A stretch of DNA of 5,789 nucleotides from Calditrichaceae bacterium (GTDB taxonomy: Bacteria; Calditrichota; Calditrichia; Calditrichales; Calditrichaceae). The stretch covers positions 1 to 5,789 of the forward strand of contig JAUXGF010000214.1 in NCBI GenBank assembly GCA_030622395.1, read 5' to 3'. Below, in pieces: positions 1 through 5,394 of the stretch (positions within the stretch are counted from its first letter, which is position 1; the number at the start of each line of letters is the position of its first letter). A program made the position numbers and the translations under genes. Below the pieces are notes generated by a model. That model saw nothing but the letters and a program-made list of their open reading frames with translations. It did no database searches and was not told the origin of the DNA.

Positions 1-139
1 ATGCTCAATATGATAGAGAATTCAGCCTACCGGGGTAAATCGCGGCATCGTCCAACTTAATTTTATTCGCAATTGAACCAGAGATGTTTTTAACACGCGA
101 AGGACGTTTATGGTTCAACTATAGATAAAATTCTAAATG

Positions 140-168
140 TTATGTGCATGGTTACTTAATTCACATAA
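140..168. repeat. Short inverted repeat TTATGTG / CACATAA
   Basis: TTATGTG (140-146) and CACATAA (162-168) are perfect reverse complements separated by 15 nt. Pairing can extend outward by one wobble and one A-T pair. The right arm overlaps the possible -35 element TTCACA (160-165). This would suit an operator, but a 7-bp match in AT-rich DNA is also expected by chance now and then. Confidence 0.3.
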
Positions 169-194
169 TAATATTTTGGAAAATATAGATTAAT

Positions 195-259
195 AAGTAT
201 CTTGCCTATAAAATGAAATCGCTAAAAATCCGTCTATTAACAAGAAATAGGCAATACTT
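195..259. repeat. Inverted repeat, 13-bp arms with a 2-nt bulge, upstream of the small-protein/NTase operon
   Basis: The left arm (195-209, AAGTATCTTGCCTAT) is matched by the reverse complement of the right arm (247-259), AAGTATTGCCTAT. All 13 bases of the right arm pair, leaving two extra bases in the left arm. The 37-nt centre is AT-rich and unpaired. The structure ends 55 bp before the first start codon. No T-tract follows on either strand, so it does not look like an intrinsic terminator. It could be an operator, an untranslated-leader hairpin or the ends of a tiny degraded element. No target-site duplication is visible. Confidence 0.5.
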
Positions 260-314
260 CATCTAAAAATAAAAATATGCAAACAGTAAATAGAGGAAAG
301 AAAGCTATACTAAA

Positions 315-512
315 ATGAATGAAAAAATGGACAGAAGGCAGATATTTTTCGGCACTGCAAAAGAACTGGAAAAAAATGATAGAGAATACTGGTCAAAAGC
401 AAATGTTGAAGAAAAATTAAAAACCATAACCTATCTGAGAGAATGTTTTTATGGCAAAGAGGCAACTACCGGAAGACTTCAAAGATTTTATAAAATATTT
501 AAACGAGTATAA
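315..512 (+). CDS. Small protein (65 aa) paired with the nucleotidyltransferase; putative antitoxin-like partner
   Basis: This is a 65-residue, charged, soluble protein with no signal peptide or membrane segment. It has the pattern of a small family that, from memory, often precedes minimal nucleotidyltransferase genes: DREYW at residues 22-26, a helix with EEKL (32-35), LRECFYG (41-47) and RLQR (54-57). The biochemical function is unknown to me; a partner or antidote role for the downstream enzyme is inferred from gene order only. The start at 315 is the only ATG after the in-frame stop at 291-293 apart from M5 at 327. A purine-rich AGAGGAAAG lies at 292-300, too far away (14 nt or more) to be a standard ribosome-binding site. 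The last 62 nt are shared with the next gene in another frame. Six of seven arginines use AGA/AGG, unlike the flanking minus-strand genes and recO. Confidence 0.8.
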   Translation: MNEKMDRRQIFFGTAKELEKNDREYWSKANVEEKLKTITYLRECFYGKEATTGRLQRFYKIFKRV

Positions 513-897
513 TGTCCGATATCTTCTTGTTGGCGGCTGGGCTGTTGGCATTTATGGAAACCCAAGAGCCACCAAGGATATCGACTTCCTGATTGCTATT
601 GATGATGAAAACATTGAAAATCTGCAAAAAGCGCTGTATAATTTTGGAGCTCCCACTGTTAATAACAGTGTTTTTCAAGATAAAGGTAATGTTTTTCGTC
701 TGGGGCGCTCTCCAGTACAAATCGACATAATTAATGAAGCATCGGGAATAATTTTTGAAGATTGCTATAAAAGAAGAAATGTGATATCAACTAAAGATAT
801 CGAGATATCAACAATATCAAAAGAAGATTTAATCAAGAACAAAAAGGCCTCTGGCAGATATAGAGACTTGGCAGATATAGAGAGTTTTGAAGAGTAA
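451..897 (+). CDS. Minimal nucleotidyltransferase (MNT/AbiEii-like, DUF6036-type), putative toxin-antitoxin component
   Basis: This 148-residue protein has the Pol-beta-type nucleotidyltransferase fold signature. It shows YLLVGGWAV with GG at residues 28-29, then RATKDIDFLI with metal-binding aspartates D43 and D45, and a third candidate acidic residue D92 in VQIDII. The C-terminal ISKEDLIKNKKASGRYRDLADIE segment is typical of stand-alone family members, where it follows the catalytic sheet. Known relatives transfer nucleotides to a target (tRNA or protein) and act as toxins or, in MntA/HepT systems, as AMPylating antitoxins. Which applies here cannot be read from sequence, and no HEPN (RX4HXY) partner is present in the window. 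The start at 451 has a weak GAGAGAA (437-443) seven bases upstream, and the preceding gene overlaps it by 62 nt, so translational coupling is likely. Arginine codons favour AGA/AGG (6 of 9). The exact Pfam assignment is from memory. Confidence 0.88.
   Translation: MAKRQLPEDFKDFIKYLNEYNVRYLLVGGWAVGIYGNPRATKDIDFLIAIDDENIENLQKALYNFGAPTVNNSVFQDKGNVFRLGRSPVQIDIINEASGIIFEDCYKRRNVISTKDIEISTISKEDLIKNKKASGRYRDLADIESFEE
654..675 (+). repeat. Perfect palindrome followed by T5 inside the nucleotidyltransferase gene
   Basis: CACTGTTA (654-661) and TAACAGTG (663-670) are perfect reverse complements around a single central A, followed directly by TTTTT (671-675). As RNA this gives a stem of about seven base pairs with a three-base loop and a short U-tract, the shape of a weak intrinsic terminator. 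It lies about 45 percent of the way into the coding sequence, in codons for TVNNSVF. Low GC in the stem makes efficient termination doubtful. The alternative is an operator-like palindrome or chance. Confidence 0.5.
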
Positions 898-1206
898 CAA
901 GACTAATAAAGCAGAAGTTACAGTGTACTGTTGAATAAAGGTCGAGTCAAGTACAGCAAACAACAAAATTAGCCCAAAATATTTGATTGATCTGATAATA
1001 TATTTTTTTGAGATCCAAAACGCATCGGCAATTTCTGAAACGTTAATCTTTAATGAAATGATTTACAAGATAAGCCTGAATAGTTATAAAATTTGAATAT
1101 TTCCCGGGCGGTCTGTTCGTTTTTTTAAAAAATATCCTTGTAGCCCGGGTCAGAGCCAATTTTTCAAATATCCCTTCCGATAAGAGAAAACAGATTTCAT
1201 TTTTAC
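898..1206. other. Convergent intergenic region, no gene recognised
   Basis: This spacer separates the plus-strand nucleotidyltransferase from the minus-strand dehydrogenase, so both transcripts should end here. Open frames exist on both strands (for example about 945-1096 on the plus strand), but they lack ATG starts near their 5' ends and resemble no family I know. The main structure is the inverted repeat at 1103-1149. A 10-base direct repeat, TTCAAATATC, occurs at 1163-1172 and at 1210-1219, the latter inside the 3' end of the dehydrogenase gene. No hairpin with an adjacent long T-tract stands out. Confidence 0.6.
1103..1149. repeat. CCCGGGC / GCCCGGG inverted repeat with T7A6 in the loop
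   Basis: CCCGGGC (1103-1109) and GCCCGGG (1143-1149) are perfect reverse complements separated by 33 nt. An outer pair, TTTGAA (1092-1097) and TTCAAA (1163-1168), is also complementary. The loop contains seven T followed by six A (1120-1132). It sits between convergent genes and may act as a bidirectional transcription barrier, or be a remnant of a GC-rich dispersed intergenic repeat, since the same GCCCGGG core recurs at 2551-2557. Confidence 0.45.
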
Positions 1207-2349
1207 TTATTCAAATATCTCAAAGTTAATATTTCGTTTTTCCAGTTCCTGCATAAAACTTTCTACCGGAATTGATAATTCCTGCCTTAAAACGCCGCGC
1301 TCAGTAATTTTCCCCTCAATTAACATTTGTAAAATAATGGCGGCAGGGAAAGCGGTTGTGCGCATCATTGCCGTTAAACCCGCCCGCTTATCACCATATT
1401 CAATGGCTTGATATTGAACAATTTTTCTATCTCCGCCCTTTTGCCCGCGCACGGTAATACGGATCAATACAACATCGTCATCTTCGTATTGCAATGGTTT
1501 ACTAAGCATTTCCTCGAACGCCGCCCTGGTTTTGAATTTCCGCCCGTCTAATTCTAATTCCGATTGACCGGCAAAACCCAGATCGATCATAGCTTTCATT
1601 ATATGACAGTGTCCCGGGTAGCGGATTGTTTTATAATCCAAATAATTTATTTTACCGGAATAAGTTTGGGGCAGAGTGGATGATCCCCCGGAAGTATAAA
1701 AAGCCTCCATTAAACCAAACGGTTTGGGGAATTCCAACTCTTCCGCTTCAGTCAGCGATGGGACTGTTTTAATTTGTCCGTCTTCCAAAATCACAGCATC
1801 TTCAATATATTCATTAATCAAACCATGAACTGAAAAAACAAGCATATAGTTTAGAGGTCTTCGCGGATGTACAGGCAGCCCGCCCACGCGGATTTTAACG
1901 GAATCAACCCGCGCCAGTTCATTGATTGCATGAGCCGTAACAATTGAAACCATTCCCGGCGCTAAACCGCAATCCGGAACGACGCCGATTCGCTGTTCCT
2001 TAGCTTTAGGGTCAAGCGCAAATTGTTTTTCAACTATGGTGTTATTGCCGCCTAAATCAACGAAATGAGAGCGGGTTTCGATGGCAAGTTTGGTTAAAGC
2101 TAAATTATAATCATAAGGCACGGCGCTTATTACGCCATCGACTTGTTCAAACAAAGGACGCAGGGAATTTATATCGTCGGCAAATATTTTGTAAGACTGC
2201 AACTTTGTATTATTAAAACGTTTTTGCATTTCCTGTAAAGCCTTTTCGGATTGATCAATAAGGAGAAGCTTTTCTAATTGATCATTTTGCAGCAAATCAT
2301 AAATAACGCCTTGCGCCATTTTACCGGAGCCAATTACAAGTACTTTCAT
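1207..2349 (-). CDS. Saccharopine dehydrogenase-family oxidoreductase, probable L-lysine 6-dehydrogenase
   Basis: This is a 380-residue cytoplasmic enzyme. The N-terminal Rossmann domain (about 1-125) begins MKVLVIGSGKMA with the GxGxxA fingerprint at G7, G9 and A12. D32 at the end of the second strand indicates NAD rather than NADP preference. The C-terminal catalytic domain follows, with DLGG (98-101), PDCGLAPGM (125-133), VGGLP (155-159), TSGGSSTLP (219-227) and YKTIRYPGH (239-247). Length and these blocks match, as I remember it, Geobacillus L-lysine 6-dehydrogenase, which oxidatively deaminates the epsilon-amino group of lysine to allysine, cyclising to piperideine-6-carboxylate. A saccharopine- or carboxynorspermidine-type reductase is the alternative. 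An AAAGGA (2356-2361) six bases upstream supports the start at 2349. It lies 250 bp downstream of the DUF5916 gene on the same strand, so co-transcription is possible but not assured. Family membership is near certain; substrate is less so. Confidence 0.9.
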   Translation of the reverse strand: MKVLVIGSGKMAQGVIYDLLQNDQLEKLLLIDQSEKALQEMQKRFNNTKLQSYKIFADDINSLRPLFEQVDGVISAVPYDYNLALTKLAIETRSHFVDLGGNNTIVEKQFALDPKAKEQRIGVVPDCGLAPGMVSIVTAHAINELARVDSVKIRVGGLPVHPRRPLNYMLVFSVHGLINEYIEDAVILEDGQIKTVPSLTEAEELEFPKPFGLMEAFYTSGGSSTLPQTYSGKINYLDYKTIRYPGHCHIMKAMIDLGFAGQSELELDGRKFKTRAAFEEMLSKPLQYEDDDVVLIRITVRGQKGGDRKIVQYQAIEYGDKRAGLTAMMRTTAFPAAIILQMLIEGKITERGVLRQELSIPVESFMQELEKRNINFEIFE

Positions 2350-2355
2350 TTTAAG

Positions 2356-2361
2356 TCCTTT
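2356..2361 (-). promoter_or_regulatory. Ribosome-binding site of the lysine dehydrogenase-like gene
   Basis: The minus strand reads AAAGGA here, six bases before the ATG at 2349. It is the clearest Shine-Dalgarno sequence in the window and fixes the start of the dehydrogenase. Confidence 0.7.
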
Positions 2362-2481
2362 TTTTAGAAAGAGTTAACCACTTTACTCTGTTAAACAAAA
2401 AATTAATCTAATAGAAAAATACGCAAAAATATTATTAACAGGGTAAATTAATGAACCCGGTTTTGTGACATGAGGACATTT

Positions 2482-2512
2482 TGTAGGGGCGATGCATTGC
2501 CTCATCTCTACA
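2482..2512. repeat. TGTAGGGGC-type imperfect hairpin, probable dispersed intergenic repeat
   Basis: TGTAG (2482-2486) pairs with CTACA (2508-2512). Inside, GGGGCGATGCAT pairs with ATGCATTGCCTC around the palindrome ATGCAT (2492-2497), with two G-T wobbles. The right side has a few unpaired bases, as in a decayed copy. Similar TGTAGGGGCGA...TCGCCCCTACA hairpins are, from memory, abundant between genes in several bacterial phyla. Placement in a gap between two genes fits a REP- or MITE-like element rather than a gene-specific signal. Confidence 0.5.
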
Positions 2513-2550
2513 TACCGGTTTATTGAAAAGTGAATATTGAAATATACCGC

Positions 2551-2570
2551 GCCCGGGACCTGACGCCGGG
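2551..2570. repeat. GC-rich hairpin CCCGG / CCGGG downstream of the DUF5916 gene
   Basis: CCCGG (2552-2556) and CCGGG (2566-2570) form a five-pair stem with a nine-base loop, about 30 bp beyond the stop codon of the minus-strand gene ending at 2600. No T-run follows on the minus strand, so it is a poor intrinsic terminator, though it could protect a 3' end. It shares the GCCCGGG core with the repeat at 1103-1149. Confidence 0.4.
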
Positions 2571-2599
2571 ATGGATTATAAAATGAAGCGGCACTTAAA

Positions 2600-5248
2600 T
2601 TACAAATTCCACCAGTAAGTTAATTTAATCATAAAAATATTATCAGCCTCGCTTGAAACAAGCCGGCGTAAAGAACGGTTAAATTGAAATTCTCCAATAT
2701 TTTCATCTTCGGATCTTGATTGAGTCCAGACAAAATATAATATTGAACCGGGCAAATATTCCCAGCGTAAAACAGCGTTGCCGCGCAGGGATTTATAATT
2801 AAAATCCAGATTTCCCAAGCTGATAGGGTCTGCTGGGCCTGAACCGTCCGGATCGGCTACGTACTCCCCATCTATAAAATCAATAGTTGAATTACCCTCA
2901 CCATAAATATTAAAATCAATACTCTTAGGACGATCGAGCTCTTTGAAGTTTGAATGATCACCGGATGAAATAAGCGGCTGGATATAAAGCTGCAAGCTTA
3001 ATTTAGGAGTAAATGTCCAGTTCAGGCGGATGCTTGATGAAAGCTCGATCTGTTTCATATCGGAATAAACGTAACGCACGCCATAAGTTCGTTCTGCCAG
3101 TGAATCGTCAAAAGCGCCGATCCATCGCGATTTATCGTCCCGCCATTTAATCCCGGGATTTAATGAAAAAGAGATGTTATCCTTTGGTTTCCACTCTAAC
3201 TCTGCTTCAAAACCGTGCATTCGGTAGCCGTCGTTTCTTGAATAAACACACGCCCCTATGCCAAATACCCAGTCTTTGCGGTCGTCGGTTTCTGCGAATA
3301 TATCGATATCAAAAGAAGGTTTGTTTATAGTTAACGGACCGCCGCGCGTTCTAAAAGTATTATACGTTTCCGGACTGTATGACGCAGACAGGGATAACTC
3401 GTAATAATTTAAAAACTGGAGAGAAACAGAGTTCCATACTCCTTTCCATGTAGAGGTTTTATTAAAATTTATATCATTGAAAACAGAAAAATATATGCGG
3501 GCATTGCGGGTAAATTTACCCGGCTTTGTCCATTTATAACCGGCTACGATGTGCGAATTAATTACATCCGTGCGCCGCATATATCCCAGATCATTAACGT
3601 CAAATTCAGGATTTATAAAGCCGATAGCGGTATTAAGATAAAAATTACCTTTTTGTTTGTTTAAAGCAACCCTGCCGGCAAATCCGGTCATTGAAGTTAA
3701 ATTACTGTCTACCGATAAATGACTGGCGTCAGGGCGTTGAAAATAATGACTGGAATTTCTTTGTAAATCGGTCATTCTATTTTTATTTCCCTGAACGTTT
3801 GTTATGCCTGCCCAGCCGTTTAATACCCAGGTTTTATCTTTATCTAAAAATGTCCAGCCATCCATCCCAAAACTAAAAGCCTTAGCATTCAGTTCATCTT
3901 TTAATCTTTTATCGTCAAAATTACGTATGGCACTTGTAGATAGGAAACCTATTCCCCGAAACCCCTCGTCAATTTCCTTTTGAACGCGAAGTATACTATA
4001 GTTGCTTAATGGTTCGACTTCTATTTCAGATTTTTTTTGGTTATATTCGTAATCGGCAAACTCACGCGCTGTAACTGCGTGAATGACTCCAATATTCCAA
4101 TTATTACCTATCTTTCCCGAAAGCTTCGCTGCGCCGAGTATACTTGCACCGTCGGGCACGTCTTTGAAATCGTTATCCGGCAGGCTGCCCTGCGGCGCTC
4201 TGCCGATGCGCCTGCTGTAGAAAAAATCAGGATCGCCCCAGTTGAAACCCCAGTTGCTGTTAGACCCGCCGTAACCAAAATTAAAAATAGACGAACCTTC
4301 AATAAAAAACGGACGTTTCTCGCTGTAAAAAGTTTCCACATCGCTTAAATTGACAACCGCCGGGTCAACCTCTACCTGGCCGAAATCAGGATTGATCGTT
4401 GTGTTGAGCGTGAGATTGCTGCTTAATCCTATCTTTAAATCCGCTCCCAAGCCGGGTAAAAAACGGGAGCCGTCGTTAAAGGGATCGCCGGGTTCGGGAT
4501 TAGTAAATTCCGCTTTAGTCCGTAAATAAGGTAAAAGTTCAATATTTCTTGATGGTTTTATATTTTCAATACCTACCAGATCTTTGAAACGGGATACGAA
4601 ACCGCTTCCGCTTTTAGGAGTGTAAACAAGAAATATTTCTTCATTTTTACGGGCAATATCGCGTCTGAAATTTATTCCCCAAACATACTTGTCTTTTTTA
4701 TGAAAACGCAGTTGTGAAAAAGGTACCCGTATTTCAACAGTCCAGCCTTTTTCATCAATCAGGGCTTTCCCTTCCCATACGCCGTCCCATGAGTCATTGT
4801 CCCAATCATCATTCAGTAAAACGCCGTCAAAAAGAGTTCCTCCGGCGCTAATGCCGAAGAAATAGCCGCTGCGCCGGTCATAATACGGATCAATAAAAAA
4901 GCCGAATGCATCGGTATTTAAGGAGGCGTCGCGTCTCCCAAGACGGGCTTCTATAGAATCGGGGTGAGAATCATACATGCGGGCGCCGATATAAATAGCT
5001 TCATCATCATAGGCTACGCGTACAATTGTTTCTTCCGTAGGTTTTGCGCCTTCGATTGGATTACGCTGAAAAAACTCCGTAACGCCTGAATCATTATGCC
5101 AAACCGCTTCGTTTAGGCGTCCATCGACTTGTATGGGTTCTTTAAGGCGAACAGCCTTTATTTGAATATCCTGATCAGAAGGCGGCGAGGCAAATATATT
5201 GTTTATAAAAAAAACAGTCAAAAAAGTATAAAGTATTAGTCCCCTCAT
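2600..5248 (-). CDS. Secreted CBM9-like / DUF5916 outer-membrane protein
   Basis: This is an 882-residue protein from the preferred start. The N-terminus MRGLILYTFLTVFFINNIFA is a signal peptide with likely cleavage before SPPSD. Residues about 28-225 form a CBM9-like beta-sandwich with the family opening VDGRLNEAVW (41-50) and the segments DAFGFFIDPYYD and EIRVPFSQLRF. From about 232 onward is the DUF5916 region, with INPDFGQVEVDPAVVNL (285-301), FYSEKRPFF (307-315) and FFYSRRIGR (342-350), then alternating aromatic beta-strands ending in YWWNL. This suggests an outer-membrane beta-barrel with a periplasmic or surface sugar-binding-like domain. No catalytic residues are recognised and the ligand is unknown; a role in polymer or membrane-associated substrate handling is inference. 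The ATG at 5260 lacks a ribosome-binding site, whereas GGAG (5254-5257) lies five bases before the ATG at 5248, and starting there gives a cleaner signal peptide. The 5260 start would add four residues (MGET). Confidence 0.9.
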   Translation of the reverse strand: MRGLILYTFLTVFFINNIFASPPSDQDIQIKAVRLKEPIQVDGRLNEAVWHNDSGVTEFFQRNPIEGAKPTEETIVRVAYDDEAIYIGARMYDSHPDSIEARLGRRDASLNTDAFGFFIDPYYDRRSGYFFGISAGGTLFDGVLLNDDWDNDSWDGVWEGKALIDEKGWTVEIRVPFSQLRFHKKDKYVWGINFRRDIARKNEEIFLVYTPKSGSGFVSRFKDLVGIENIKPSRNIELLPYLRTKAEFTNPEPGDPFNDGSRFLPGLGADLKIGLSSNLTLNTTINPDFGQVEVDPAVVNLSDVETFYSEKRPFFIEGSSIFNFGYGGSNSNWGFNWGDPDFFYSRRIGRAPQGSLPDNDFKDVPDGASILGAAKLSGKIGNNWNIGVIHAVTAREFADYEYNQKKSEIEVEPLSNYSILRVQKEIDEGFRGIGFLSTSAIRNFDDKRLKDELNAKAFSFGMDGWTFLDKDKTWVLNGWAGITNVQGNKNRMTDLQRNSSHYFQRPDASHLSVDSNLTSMTGFAGRVALNKQKGNFYLNTAIGFINPEFDVNDLGYMRRTDVINSHIVAGYKWTKPGKFTRNARIYFSVFNDINFNKTSTWKGVWNSVSLQFLNYYELSLSASYSPETYNTFRTRGGPLTINKPSFDIDIFAETDDRKDWVFGIGACVYSRNDGYRMHGFEAELEWKPKDNISFSLNPGIKWRDDKSRWIGAFDDSLAERTYGVRYVYSDMKQIELSSSIRLNWTFTPKLSLQLYIQPLISSGDHSNFKELDRPKSIDFNIYGEGNSTIDFIDGEYVADPDGSGPADPISLGNLDFNYKSLRGNAVLRWEYLPGSILYFVWTQSRSEDENIGEFQFNRSLRRLVSSEADNIFMIKLTYWWNL

Positions 5249-5253
5249 TGTTT

Positions 5254-5257
5254 CTCC
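5254..5257 (-). promoter_or_regulatory. Ribosome-binding site deciding the start of the DUF5916 gene
   Basis: The minus strand reads GGAG here, within GGGAGAA, five bases upstream of the ATG at 5248. It overlaps the upstream ATG at 5260, which itself has no purine-rich site before it. This favours 5248 as the true start. Confidence 0.6.
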
Positions 5258-5260
5258 CAT

Positions 5261-5394
5261 TAATTATTGTATTGGCAATATCATATAAGACATAAGCGTT
5301 GTCGAAAAGTGAGCAATAAAGTTTTATTTATATCAGATAATTATTACATTTATATTAATTTTAAAAATTTACAATTAATAATCAATAAAAATTT
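5261..5394. promoter_or_regulatory. Divergent AT-rich promoter region between the DUF5916 gene and recO
   Basis: The two genes are read away from each other, so both promoters are expected in these roughly 134 bp. The DNA is strongly AT-rich. A short near-palindrome, TATTGGCAATA (5270-5280), lies just upstream of the minus-strand gene. I could not find a well-spaced -35/-10 pair for either direction. The plus-strand start at 5395 has no Shine-Dalgarno sequence, only A/T-rich leader. Confidence 0.4.

Larger units (their letters stand above)
1..314. other. AT-rich region upstream of the nucleotidyltransferase pair, no convincing gene
   Basis: No credible complete gene is visible. On the plus strand two frames are open from the left edge and close early, with stops at 58-60 and at 36-38; either could be the last few codons of a gene lying left of the window, but neither tail is recognisable. 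On the minus strand no frame stays open long enough to suggest a gene. The segment contains three inverted repeats (71-80/111-120, 140-146/162-168, 195-209/247-259). A weak sigma70-like candidate, TTCACA at 160-165 and TATAGA at 184-189 with an 18-nt spacer, could drive the downstream pair, but the match is poor. The region probably holds the regulatory sequence of the operon starting at 315. Confidence 0.6.

Noticed and set aside
306..311. TATACT as a -10 box for the small-protein gene
   Set aside because: It is only three bases from the ATG at 315 and has no -35 match at the right distance, so it could not give a transcript starting before that codon.
1..314. CRISPR array, tRNA or IS element
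   Set aside because: No regularly spaced repeats, cloverleaf or transposase-like frame was seen here or elsewhere in the window.
499..720. Minus-strand open frame of 73 codons
   Set aside because: It lies entirely antisense to the well-supported nucleotidyltransferase (plus its overlap) and resembles no family.
924..955. TGTACT / AGTACA inverted pair as a terminator of the nucleotidyltransferase gene
   Set aside because: The stem is only six pairs with a 20-nt loop and no T-tract.
945..1096. Open frame across the convergent spacer on the plus strand, and a longer open minus-strand frame from about 1060 into the nucleotidyltransferase gene
   Set aside because: No ATG near the 5' ends, no ribosome-binding site and no recognisable motifs; such open stretches are common in AT-rich DNA.
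4037..4348. Open frames on both strands (4037-4348 plus, 4108-4341 minus) and 3691-3876 plus
   Set aside because: All lie inside the DUF5916 gene in other frames or on the opposite strand, with composition expected of shadow frames.
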